A stretch of DNA of 32,356 nt from Clostridia bacterium (GTDB taxonomy: Bacteria; Bacillota; Clostridia; Oscillospirales; CAG-272): assembly GCA_017936565.1 (NCBI GenBank), contig JAGBFG010000001.1, forward strand, positions 1-32,356, read 5' to 3'. The translations under genes and the position numbers were made by a program. Of the stretch, positions 25,650 through 32,356 are shown piece after piece (position 1 is the first letter of the stretch; the number at the start of each line of letters is the position of its first letter). The notes under the pieces were generated by a model that had not been told where the DNA came from, searched no databases, and was given only the letters and a program-made list of their open reading frames with translations.

Positions 25650-25683
25650 AAGGGGATGAGTTATTAACTCAGCCCCTTTTTTT
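25650..25683 (+). terminator. Strong intrinsic terminator of the htrA operon or of the structured RNA
   Basis: AAGGGG (25650-25655), an A/G mismatch, then TGAGT... pairs back with ...CTCA and CCCCTT (25673-25678), followed by more T to 25683. It ends just before the trmB promoter. Confidence 0.85.
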
Positions 25684-25693
25684 CAATAGATAC

Positions 25694-25722
25694 TTGCTAA
25701 AAGGAAAATTTTGTGCTACAAT
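25694..25722 (+). promoter_or_regulatory. Sigma-A promoter for trmB
   Basis: TTGCTA (25694-25699), 17-nt spacer ending TTTGTGC, TACAAT (25717-25722): an extended -10 promoter. The leader is about 60 nt. Confidence 0.78.
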
Positions 25723-25789
25723 AAACGAGAAAGAAAAGGGCGCGCTTGTATCAAGCGCTTTTGCCCGTATGAAAGGCGTATATTTGTTT

Positions 25790-26452
25790 ATGAGAATGAG
25801 AAAAAAGAAGCACTTGGACAGCCGCTTGGATGCGTGCCGTTCCTTGCTTTGCGAAAAACCGCAAGAGCCTGTTTTGTCCTCTGTCCTTCATTTTGGCAAG
25901 GAGAGCCCCTTGCATTTGGAAATAGGCTGCGGCAAGGGCGGCTTTGCTTGTGGAATGGCAGAAAAGCATCCCGATATCTGCTTTTACGCGATGGAGCGTA
26001 TACCCAACGTCATAACCAACGCCGTGGAAAAAGCCATAGCAGAGGAAGAAAAACGCCCCACAGATAACCTGCGCTTTATCATCGGCAACGCCGAGACACT
26101 GCTTGAATGGTTTGCTCCGCATTCGATAGACATGCTCTATTTGAATTTCAGCGACCCCTGGCCCAAGGAGCGACACGCCAAGCGTCGCTTGACCCATCGC
26201 CGTTTCCTCTCTCTTTATTTTGAAATCTTAAATCCGAGGGGCGAAATTATTTTAAAAACGGATAATGTCAACCTTTTTGCCTTCACACTTGAGGAATTGG
26301 AAGCCTTGCATATCACGCCAAGTGTCGTCACGCACGATTTGCACCATTCGCCCTATGCCGCCGACAACGTGATGACAGAATATGAGAGGAATTTTTCCGA
26401 AAAGGGCTTTCCCATTCATTTGGTGCGCTTTTCCTCTCCTCTATGTCAGTAA
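25790..26452 (+). CDS. trmB: tRNA (guanine-N7)-methyltransferase
   Basis: A 220-aa SAM-dependent enzyme that makes m7G46 in tRNA. It begins MRMRKKKHLDSRL, like many Bacillota TrmB proteins, then LHLEIGCGKGGF (SAM loop), ERIPNVI, and the hallmark LNFSDPWPKERHAKRRLTH. TEYERNF lies near the end. The frame is open far upstream (to 25226) through non-coding sequence and the kinase gene; I set the start at the ATG at 25790 from family length, although the nearest AAAGG is about 13 nt away, so an upstream ATG at 25769 is possible. Its stop overlaps a small convergent gene by 7 nt. Confidence 0.94.
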   Translation: MRMRKKKHLDSRLDACRSLLCEKPQEPVLSSVLHFGKESPLHLEIGCGKGGFACGMAEKHPDICFYAMERIPNVITNAVEKAIAEEEKRPTDNLRFIIGNAETLLEWFAPHSIDMLYLNFSDPWPKERHAKRRLTHRRFLSLYFEILNPRGEIILKTDNVNLFAFTLEELEALHITPSVVTHDLHHSPYAADNVMTEYERNFSEKGFPIHLVRFSSPLCQ

Positions 26453-26592
26453 TAAAACATCCTGCTGCCAAAATGTATGCCGTCGTGAACGGTCATTTGC
26501 GGCAAGGGGAGCATAGCGCCGTTCAGCAAAAGCAAAACGCAAATCATAATCGCTAAAAGCAACCAAAGAACGAAAAAATTGGGATATTGCAT
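26446..26592 (-). CDS. Small membrane protein (48 aa), unknown
   Basis: A short ORF with a very good ribosome site (AAAGGAG, 8 nt before the ATG). The product starts MQYPNFFVLWLLLAIMICVL, one membrane helix covering about residues 5-24, and then has a short polar tail ending GSRMFYY. Its last 7 nt overlap the trmB stop in convergent orientation. No family is recognised. The ribosome site and the helix argue that it is real; size and lack of homologs that I can name keep the confidence moderate. Confidence 0.55.
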   Translation of the reverse strand: MQYPNFFVLWLLLAIMICVLLLLNGAMLPLPQMTVHDGIHFGSRMFYY

Positions 26593-26719
26593 AAAACCGC
26601 TCCTTTCTCTGTTTCTTTGCTTTTAGTGTCGGGAAAAATCAAAAAAATATACATTTCTCCATAAGAAAGAAGCATAATAACCGTAAGACCCATAAACAAA
26701 TGAAAGGGAATGAGAAAAG

Positions 26720-26932
26720 ATGAAATCACTATGGAATAAAAACCCAAGGCTTTCCTTGAAATACAGTATAAATGCCGACCTGTTCTCGCAAAGCGCGAAT
26801 GAAGAGCCAACCTTGGCAACCGCAAAGCAGGGGGATTTTTCAATAGATTTTCAAAAAAGCCTGATACTTTGCTGTCTTTTTTCTATGTTTTATTTGATTG
26901 TTTCCATGCGTCGCGTATTTCGTAAAAAATAA
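26720..26932 (+). CDS. Small protein (70 aa) with C-terminal membrane helix, coupled to radC
   Basis: The product has a polar N-terminal part of about 45 residues and then one hydrophobic helix (SLILCCLFSMFYLIVS, about 47-62), followed by a basic end RRVFRKK. This is a tail-anchored layout. The stop TAA shares its last base with the radC ATG (TAATG), suggesting translational coupling. The ribosome site is modest (GAG about 4 nt and GGG about 11 nt before the ATG). I do not recognise a family. The coupling to radC is the best evidence that it is translated. Confidence 0.5.
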   Translation: MKSLWNKNPRLSLKYSINADLFSQSANEEPTLATAKQGDFSIDFQKSLILCCLFSMFYLIVSMRRVFRKK

Positions 26933-28287
26933 TGCAAAGGACAAAGGAAATCAATCTGCGGGCAGGGCACCGTGGCAGAGTGCGTGACCGCTTTTTGCGC
27001 GAAGGGCTTGACGGCTTTCTGCCTCACGAGGTTTTGGAGCTCCTTCTGTTTTATGCGGTGGCTCAAAAGGATACAAAAATAATGGCGCATTCTCTTATTA
27101 ACCGCTTTGGCACTCTTTCCCGTGTGCTTCACGCAAATAAGGAAGAGCTGACCGAGGTAGAGGGAATAGGCGCCCATACCGCCGCTTTTCTTAGTGAGCT
27201 TCTTGTCCTGGCAAGATATGCCATCAAGGACAAGCCCTTGCCCGCTACATATGATAGCCCCGCCTCTGTCGGTAAATACTTCGTTTCGTATTACAGAGAT
27301 AAAAAGGCGCCATCATTAGACGTTGCCCTGTTTAATAACCGTCTTGAAATGCTGCAAACGGTCCATCTTTGTGACGGCGAGCTTGGCTCGCCCCGCTTTC
27401 AGATTAAGGATGCGGTAGAGGCAGCCTATTCCTGTAATGCCTCGTCCTTGGTTTTGGCATCTGCCACGCAAAAGCCTATCGCTTTTCCCGATTACGAGGA
27501 TTTTTGTCTGTTTCGCAGTATCTTGAAGGTGTTTCGGGATACGGGGCTTACCCTGAACGAAATTGTCTTGGTGTCAGGCAGTCAATATAACACCCTCTTG
27601 AAATATTTGAAGGAGGGAATTTGGAATAAGGATACCGCCGAATGCTTTTGGGCAGATTGCGGATACGGAACAGGTGAAAAGGTAAAGAGCGTCACCTCGC
27701 CCGATACTGCGTCCGTCTTGTGCAAAATGCTATACTATGGTGGCGGCAGAAAAGCAGAAGAAAGGGGCGCTGGCATTTTAGAAAGATACCCCTCTTTGAG
27801 CGCCCTGCTTTCTATGACGCACGACACGTTGATCGAAACGTGCGCGCTTTCCTCGTCCACAGCCGTGTTTTTGAAGCTGCTATCTCCTCTTTACGCCTAT
27901 ACCAAATTAGAGGAAGCAAAAGCAAATACCCCTTCCTTTGCCGATGAAGAGGACCTTGGCAGATTTTTTTGCGACATTCACGCGGGCAGGGAAGAGGAAA
28001 CGGTAAGTCTTTTGATGGTGGACGAAAGGAACAGGCTTTTGGATGTCAAGGTCTTTGTAGGCGGAACGGTAAACACCATTATGGTCGCGCCCCGTGTTCT
28101 GACGGAAACCGCCGTAAGGGCGCGTGCGAAGAGCGTCGCCGTTGCCCACAATCATCCCTTTGGTAACACAGTCCCCTCGGATGCCGACGTATATATGACA
28201 AGCGTCATTAAAAGGGCATTTGAGCAAATGGATATTTCTTTTCTCGGGCACTTTGTAGTCAACGAGCGAGAATATACCCTGTTATGA
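26932..28287 (+). CDS. radC: RadC-family protein with two tandem RadC units, first MPN domain inactive
   Basis: A 451-aa protein, about twice the usual RadC length (about 225). Residues 1-215 make one RadC: N-terminal HhH (PHEVLELLLFYA, VEGIGAHTAAFL) and an MPN-like domain. Residues about 235-451 repeat the layout with a weaker helical part (AGILERYPSLSALLSM) and an MPN domain. The JAMM metal motif is intact in the second (His406, His408, Ser416, Asp419 in HNHPFGNTVPSDAD). At the same alignment positions the first has Ser177, Thr179, Asp187 and Asp190, so it cannot bind zinc in the usual way. RadC function is debated; links to mobile elements and recombination are known. The start overlaps the stop of the small gene before it. 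A hairpin terminator follows. Confidence 0.88.
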   Translation: MQRTKEINLRAGHRGRVRDRFLREGLDGFLPHEVLELLLFYAVAQKDTKIMAHSLINRFGTLSRVLHANKEELTEVEGIGAHTAAFLSELLVLARYAIKDKPLPATYDSPASVGKYFVSYYRDKKAPSLDVALFNNRLEMLQTVHLCDGELGSPRFQIKDAVEAAYSCNASSLVLASATQKPIAFPDYEDFCLFRSILKVFRDTGLTLNEIVLVSGSQYNTLLKYLKEGIWNKDTAECFWADCGYGTGEKVKSVTSPDTASVLCKMLYYGGGRKAEERGAGILERYPSLSALLSMTHDTLIETCALSSSTAVFLKLLSPLYAYTKLEEAKANTPSFADEEDLGRFFCDIHAGREEETVSLLMVDERNRLLDVKVFVGGTVNTIMVAPRVLTETAVRARAKSVAVAHNHPFGNTVPSDADVYMTSVIKRAFEQMDISFLGHFVVNEREYTLL

Positions 28288-28300
28288 GCGCGAAAAAACA

Positions 28301-28332
28301 AAAAAAACGACTTCAAGAGAAGTCGTTTTTTT
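28301..28332. terminator. Bidirectional terminator between radC and the acyl carrier protein gene
   Basis: AAAAAAACGACTTC, loop AAGA, GAAGTCGTTTTTTT: a perfect stem with A and T flanks, between two convergent genes. Confidence 0.92.
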
Positions 28333-28348
28333 ATCGCAAATAGTTTTT

Positions 28349-28579
28349 TTATTCGTTCACTTTGCTTTCCAGATAGTTTACAATATCGCCCACGGTCAAA
28401 AGGGTGTTCAAATCCTCATCGTCAATTACAATGTTGAACTTATCCTCACAGACCAAAATCAAATCGGCAAGCTCCAAGGAGTTGATACCGAGATCGGACG
28501 TCAGCTTTGCGTCAAGCGTGATGCCGCTTTCGTCAATGCTCAATTCCTCTACCAACAAATTTTTTACCTTCTCAAACAT
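28349..28579 (-). CDS. Acyl carrier protein
   Basis: A 76-aa acidic helical protein that carries acyl groups on a phosphopantetheine arm. The attachment serine is Ser34 in DLGINSLELADL; most fatty-acid ACPs have DSL there, so the Asn-Ser-Leu form suggests a specialised ACP. AGGAGG lies 8 nt before the ATG. It follows an AMP-binding ligase gene by 67 nt on the same strand, and no other fatty-acid synthesis gene is near. The ligase probably loads this ACP directly, as acyl-ACP synthetases do, or both serve a lipid or peptide modification path. An inverted repeat TTTGTTA/TAACAAA (28601-28630) lies between the two genes. Confidence 0.93.
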   Translation of the reverse strand: MFEKVKNLLVEELSIDESGITLDAKLTSDLGINSLELADLILVCEDKFNIVIDDEDLNTLLTVGDIVNYLESKVNE

Positions 28580-28646
28580 GAAAAATCCTCCTAATAGTGT
28601 TTGTTATAAATGATAGGTTGTGTAACAAAAAAATATAATAGAGCCG

Positions 28647-30359
28647 TTATTTTACCTTATACCGTTTGATCTTGCGGCTTGACGTTTTTTCAAATTCCTC
28701 AAACCGAACCTCCACATCCGTCATATGCTTAAAGGAAGGGAGCTTTTTATTGATATCTCTGACAATATCCTTGGTAATCTCTTCAATCTCGTCCTTGTTC
28801 TTGTCTTGGAAAACCTCGGACTCCATATTGGGAACAACGATGGCAGTAATCGCGATTTCGCCGTTTTCCTGCTCTCTTCCCACCACCACGGATTCTAAAA
28901 CAGCGGGATTGCGGGAAAGATGCTCTTCTAATTCCTCAGGGAAAACGTTTTTACCGTTGGAGAGAATAATAACGTTCTTTTTGCGCCCCGTGATAAAGAT
29001 ATAACCCTTTTTATCCATATATCCGATATCACCGGTGCGGAACCAACCGTCCTCCGTAAAGGCTTCCTTGGTGGCTTCCTCATTTTTGTAGTAGCCAAGC
29101 ATCACGTTGTCGCCCTGCACCAAAATCTCGCCGGTTTCCTGACCGGGCACCGCGTCGATTTTTACCTTGCAGTTGCGAACGGGCGTGCCAACCGAATGAA
29201 ACTTCATTTTTCCCGGGGAATTAACCGCAACCAAGGGGGCGCATTCGGTAATGCCGTAGCCCTCTAAGACCGTAATGCCGAAGTGATAGAAATCCTTGAT
29301 AATTTCGGGGCTGATGGGCGCGCCACCGCAAACGATGCTGGCAAGATTTCCGCCAAACGCCTGTGTAATTCTGCCAAAGAGCTTCTGGCGTATGTCAATG
29401 CCAAGGTCCAAAAGACCGGCATTCACTTTCATAGCGGTGCGAACCTTTTTCTCCATGTTCTGCTTGCGAATTTCTGCCCAAATCTTTTTGTGCATGGTCT
29501 CCAAGAAAAGAGGAACCAGCATAAGCGCGTTGGGCTTAAAGGCGGCAAAGTTTTTCAGCGCGTGCCGAATGGCGTCATTGATGAAAACCTCAGCGCCGAT
29601 ATTCATAGCGGCAAGATGACCGCAGGTCATCTCATAGGTGTGATGAGGGGGAAGAACAGACACCAAGGTGGTGTTGTCGTCATAAGACATAGAAAGACAG
29701 GAGGAATTGGTCGCGGCGGTCAGATTGCGCTGGCAGAGCATAACGCCCTTGCTCGTTCCCGTTGTGCCCGATGTGCAAATCAAGGCGCACATTTTTTCCA
29801 TATCGATCTCGTGATGCAGATATTGGTCATTTCCCGCGTCAAGCTCTTGCTTGCCCAAGGCAAGCAGGTCGTCGTATTTCATAAAACGCTTGTCGGGAAG
29901 CTTTTTGTTTTCCTCGGGCTGTATAGCGACAAAGTATTTGATGCGCTTGGTCAAAGCGGCAATATCGGCAATGTGCTTGTTCATCGCGCCCGTATAGAAA
30001 AGGACCTCGGCTTCCGTAAATTCAAAAAAGCCGCCCAAATCCTCTAAATCAATTTCCTTGTCAAGCGGAACGATAACGCCCCCGCCGTTTACCACGGCAA
30101 GATAGGTCGTGGTGTAAGCGGGATGAACCTCGCCCATCACGGCAACGTGCTTGTCGGAAAGCCCTAAATGATATAACGCCTGCCCAAGACAATTCATATT
30201 TTCAAGCAGCTCGTTGTAGGTAAACTGCTTTTCCTCTTGGTTTTCGATATATCGGTATAAAACCTTGTCACCAAAGACCTCAGCGCCGCTGTAAACCAAA
30301 TGACGCAAATCGGAAATGATTTTCGGGGGCTTGGCGTGCAGATTATTCACAATTCTCAT
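28647..30359 (-). CDS. AMP-dependent acyl ligase (acyl-CoA or acyl-ACP synthetase)
   Basis: A 570-aa member of the ANL adenylating superfamily. It forms acyl-AMP from a carboxylic acid and ATP, then passes the acyl group to a thiol. Motifs: ALICTSGTTGTSKGV (192-206) for ATP, EGYGITECAPLV, DGWFRTGDIGYMDKKGYIFITGRKK (hinge and A8 region, split here for length), NGKNVFPEELE, and the C-terminal KIKRYKV holding the catalytic lysine region. There is no signal peptide. GGAG lies about 9 nt before the ATG, and a perfect consensus promoter is about 100 nt upstream. Adjacent ACP suggests an acyl-ACP ligase; chain length of the substrate is not readable. Confidence 0.93.
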   Translation of the reverse strand: MRIVNNLHAKPPKIISDLRHLVYSGAEVFGDKVLYRYIENQEEKQFTYNELLENMNCLGQALYHLGLSDKHVAVMGEVHPAYTTTYLAVVNGGGVIVPLDKEIDLEDLGGFFEFTEAEVLFYTGAMNKHIADIAALTKRIKYFVAIQPEENKKLPDKRFMKYDDLLALGKQELDAGNDQYLHHEIDMEKMCALICTSGTTGTSKGVMLCQRNLTAATNSSCLSMSYDDNTTLVSVLPPHHTYEMTCGHLAAMNIGAEVFINDAIRHALKNFAAFKPNALMLVPLFLETMHKKIWAEIRKQNMEKKVRTAMKVNAGLLDLGIDIRQKLFGRITQAFGGNLASIVCGGAPISPEIIKDFYHFGITVLEGYGITECAPLVAVNSPGKMKFHSVGTPVRNCKVKIDAVPGQETGEILVQGDNVMLGYYKNEEATKEAFTEDGWFRTGDIGYMDKKGYIFITGRKKNVIILSNGKNVFPEELEEHLSRNPAVLESVVVGREQENGEIAITAIVVPNMESEVFQDKNKDEIEEITKDIVRDINKKLPSFKHMTDVEVRFEEFEKTSSRKIKRYKVK

Positions 30360-30462
30360 GATGCAAAACTCCTTCTTTTTAGCAGGGAAAAGGTCGAAAC
30401 TGTATAATCATCAATCAAAATATGTCAAAACAATCGGTAATAAATTCTTGTAATACCAATCT

Positions 30463-30491
30463 ATTATACATTAAATAGAGGATTTTGTCAA
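30463..30491 (-). promoter_or_regulatory. Consensus sigma-A promoter for the ligase-ACP operon
   Basis: On the minus strand TTGACA (30491-30486), 17-nt spacer, TATAAT (30468-30463), both boxes perfect. The leader is about 95 nt. Confidence 0.9.
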
Positions 30492-30527
30492 TAGAAAAAA
30501 TTTTTCTCACATTCTGTTTCATTATTA

Positions 30528-30556
30528 TTGACTTTATAGACGAAAAATGATATAAT
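30528..30556 (+). promoter_or_regulatory. Sigma-A promoter for nfeD-SPFH
   Basis: TTGACT (30528-30533), 17-nt spacer ending ATGA, TATAAT (30551-30556). The start would be near 30563, giving a leader of about 80 nt. Confidence 0.88.
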
Positions 30557-30644
30557 TTATTATAGTAATTATTGTTTTTGCCTTTCTTTTTCATAAGATA
30601 CCTGTAAAACGAAAAAAAGGCAAAAAATATATATGGGAGGTTGT

Positions 30645-31088
30645 ATGGAATATATGGAGTACGTTTGGCTTGGACTTTTGGTTGCGGCGGCTGTTTTGGA
30701 AGCGCTCACCACGCAGCTTGTGGCGATTTGGTTTGCCCCAGGGGCTTTGGTTTCTATGATTTTGGCATTCTGTGGGGTCGAGCCTTGGGTGCAGTTTTTA
30801 GTTTTTGCCGCTTTATCTCTTATCTCTCTCTTACTTGGCAAGGAAGTATTCAAAAAGCATCTTGGCGCTGGTAAAGAGAAATTCAACGTAGACGCTGTTA
30901 TCGGTGAAAAATGCCTGGTAACCGAAAAAATTGACAATCTGGCGGGAGCCGGCGCTGTCAAGGTAAAGGGCTTGCAATGGGCAGCGCGCTCCTTGGAAGA
31001 ACAGGCTGTTTTTGAAGCGGGAGAAACCGTAGAGGTCATTGCCGTTGAGGGCGTGAAGCTGATTTGCAAGGCGTATAAGGGAAGATAA
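30645..31088 (+). CDS. NfeD-like membrane protein
   Basis: A 147-aa protein of the short NfeD class. Two or three membrane helices (about 6-70) are followed by a soluble OB-fold domain (about 80-145, starting around NVDAVIGEKCLVTEKI and ending with VIAVEGVKLICKA). NfeD proteins work with SPFH proteins at membrane microdomains, and the next gene is an SPFH protein 31 nt downstream. The frame has an earlier ATG at 30633, but GGGAGG lies 5 nt before the ATG at 30645, which decides the start. The pair has its own promoter. Confidence 0.9.
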   Translation: MEYMEYVWLGLLVAAAVLEALTTQLVAIWFAPGALVSMILAFCGVEPWVQFLVFAALSLISLLLGKEVFKKHLGAGKEKFNVDAVIGEKCLVTEKIDNLAGAGAVKVKGLQWAARSLEEQAVFEAGETVEVIAVEGVKLICKAYKGR

Positions 31089-31119
31089 TACAAATACATA
31101 TTGAAAAAGGAGAAAAAAG

Positions 31120-32055
31120 ATGCCAACAGGATTAATTGTTTCGTTGATTTTTATTGTTTTGTTTATCGTAATCGTTTTGATTGCCAACATTAAAATTGTG
31201 CCCCAGGGCTATGCCTATGTGGTGGAATATCTGGGAAGCTACCGTGCCACGTGGAAAAACGGCATTCATCTCAAAATTCCTTTCTTTGAAAAAATAAACT
31301 CTAAAATCACCTTGATGGAGCAGGTGGTGGATTTTCCGCCCCAGCCCGTGATTACAAAGGATAACGTCCGTATGCAGATTGACACGGTTGTCTTTTATCA
31401 GATTACCGACTGCAAGCTCTATGCCTACGGTGTAACAAATCCCATCTTCGCGATTGAAAATCTGACAGCGACTACCTTGCGTAATCTGGTGGGCGAGCTG
31501 GATTTGGACGAAACGCTGACCTCGCGTGACGTGGTTAACTCCAAAATGCGCACCATTCTGGATGAAGCGACGGATGCGTGGGGTATTAAGGTAAACCGTG
31601 TGGAGTTGAAGAGCATCATTCCGCCCAAGGAAATACAGGACGCTATGGAAAAGCAAATGAAGGCGGAGCGTGAGCGCCGCGAGGCTATCTTGCGCGCCGA
31701 GGGCGAAAAGAACAGCGCCATTCTGGTTGCCGAGGGTAGAAAGCAGTCTATGATTTTGGAAGCGGAAGCGGAAAAGCAGGCGGCAATTTTGAGCGCCGAG
31801 GCAATCCGTGAGGCAAAAATCAGAGAAGCAGAGGGCGAAGCCGAGGCTATTTTGAAGGTGCAAGAGGCAACTGCCGCAGGTCTGCGTATGCTGAACGAGG
31901 TAAACCCCGTGCAGTCGGTTATTGCCATCAAGTCCTTGGAGGCATTGGCTAAGGTTGCCGACGGACAGGCGACCAAAATTATTATTCCATCCGATATTCA
32001 GTCCTTGGCAGGACTTGTTACCTCTGCCATTGAAATCGGAAAATCCGAAAAATAA
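31120..32055 (+). CDS. SPFH/stomatin-family membrane protein
   Basis: A 311-aa protein with an N-terminal membrane helix (about 3-24) and an SPFH domain (about 25-190, with VPQGYAYVVEYLGSY, KIPFFEKI and the stretch around DETLTSRDVVNSKMRTIL). An Ala/Glu-rich coiled coil follows (about 190-255, KQMKAERERREAILRAEGEK). The end resembles QmcA/stomatin-like proteins. Such proteins form large membrane rings that scaffold microdomains or control proteases. AAAAAGGAG lies 7 nt before the ATG. It is co-transcribed with the nfeD-like gene, a widespread pairing. A hairpin follows the stop. Confidence 0.94.
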   Translation: MPTGLIVSLIFIVLFIVIVLIANIKIVPQGYAYVVEYLGSYRATWKNGIHLKIPFFEKINSKITLMEQVVDFPPQPVITKDNVRMQIDTVVFYQITDCKLYAYGVTNPIFAIENLTATTLRNLVGELDLDETLTSRDVVNSKMRTILDEATDAWGIKVNRVELKSIIPPKEIQDAMEKQMKAERERREAILRAEGEKNSAILVAEGRKQSMILEAEAEKQAAILSAEAIREAKIREAEGEAEAILKVQEATAAGLRMLNEVNPVQSVIAIKSLEALAKVADGQATKIIIPSDIQSLAGLVTSAIEIGKSEK

Positions 32056-32069
32056 TACGTGATATTTCT

Positions 32070-32100
32070 GCAACGGCTCGCATAACGGGCCGTTGCCTTT
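32070..32100 (+). terminator. Hairpin after the SPFH gene, probable weak terminator
   Basis: GCAACGGC (32070-32077) pairs with GCCGTTGC (32089-32096), followed by CTTTGT. The T tract is short, so read-through into the next gene is possible. A second imperfect hairpin (CGTCCTT/AAGGACG, about 32128-32163) follows in the 147-nt gap. Confidence 0.6.
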
Positions 32101-32202
32101 GTAAAACCGATAAAAGAGGTGAAGACTGCGTCCTTTTGTCGGGATTGCACCGCAAGCAAGGACGGCTTATGGATTGGCTTTTTGGGCAAAGGATGGATTG
32201 AT

Positions 32203-32356
32203 ATGTTACCTGAAAAATTTTGTCAACGGATGCAAGCGTTGCTTGGCGAGGAGTACGAGGCTTTTCTTTCCGTAATGGAAGAGGACTCGGTGCGCGCCTT
32301 GCGGGTGAATACGGATAAAATCGGGACAGGTGATTTTTGCCGTCTTTTTCCCTATC
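32203..32356 (+). CDS. RsmF-like rRNA cytosine-C5 methyltransferase (5' part only)
   Basis: The window ends 51 codons into this gene. The visible N-terminus, MLPEKFCQRMQALLGEEYEAF then ALRVNTDKI (split here for length), matches the start of the RsmF/NOL1-NOP2-sun proteins that make m5C in 16S rRNA. The SAM domain and catalytic cysteines lie outside the window. The frame is open upstream to a GTG at about 32119, but the family begins at this Met, and AAAGGA lies about 9 nt before the ATG. Confidence 0.8.
   Translation, partial: MLPEKFCQRMQALLGEEYEAFLSVMEEDSVRALRVNTDKIGTGDFCRLFPY

Noticed and set aside
25226-25789. Long extension of TrmB through the spacer into the kinase gene
   Set aside because: It crosses a terminator and a promoter and overlaps the kinase in another frame; TrmB normally begins near 25790.
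29283-30047. A 254-codon plus-strand frame inside the acyl ligase
   Set aside because: Antisense shadow of a clear ligase gene; no motifs and no ribosome site.
31132-32073. A 313-codon minus-strand frame opposite the SPFH gene
   Set aside because: Antisense shadow of a well-supported gene.
32119-32202. Upstream GTG start for the RsmF-like gene
   Set aside because: In frame, but the extra residues do not resemble the family and no ribosome site supports it.

Overview
The window is a dense, housekeeping-rich piece of a Bacillota chromosome, most likely an uncultured gut Clostridia; Christensenellales is only a guess. Evidence: intermediate G+C, consensus sigma-A promoters with 17-bp spacers, A/G-rich ribosome binding sites, and the gene order holB - ricT - (ferredoxin) - trmN6 - rsmI, which matches the Bacillus holB-yaaT-yabA-yabB-rsmI block. 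No phage, plasmid, IS or CRISPR is visible.

Left part (1-7.1 kb): a tRNA-Gln and two half-size TauE/SafE permease genes lie on the minus strand. On the plus strand follow ftsK/spoIIIE, a 102-bp tandem repeat array, a DJ-1/PfpI gene fused in frame to a second copy of the FtsK gamma (DNA-reading) domain, a CPBP-type membrane protein and a cysteine-rich zinc-ribbon-like protein.

Middle (7.1-21.8 kb): cell-wall amidase, TtcA-family tRNA thiolase, rsmI, trmN6, a short 2[4Fe-4S] ferredoxin, ricT, holB, an orphan gene with a nuclease-like D...ExQ signature plus a probable winged helix, a Gfo/Idh/MocA oxidoreductase, ligA, ldh, dapA, queA, an rlmA-type methyltransferase and ruvX. RNA modification is a recurring theme (TtcA-like, RsmI, TrmN6, QueA, RlmA, TrmB and a partial RsmF-like gene).

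Right part (21.9-32.4 kb): an htrA - response regulator - histidine kinase operon that looks like an envelope-stress circuit, then a hairpin-rich non-coding stretch ending in an intrinsic terminator, trmB, two small membrane-protein ORFs, a double-length RadC (one dead, one intact JAMM half), a convergent acyl carrier protein and AMP-ligase pair, an nfeD-SPFH membrane pair, and the start of an rRNA m5C methyltransferase.

The most unusual locus is 4.0-5.4 kb, where the DNA-reading tip of the chromosome translocase has been copied onto a DJ-1 protein next door, separated from ftsK by an array of hairpin-containing repeats. Next are the tandem RadC, the structured element at 25.5-25.7 kb and the orphan nuclease-like gene. 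All assignments come from reading motifs by eye; no database search was possible.
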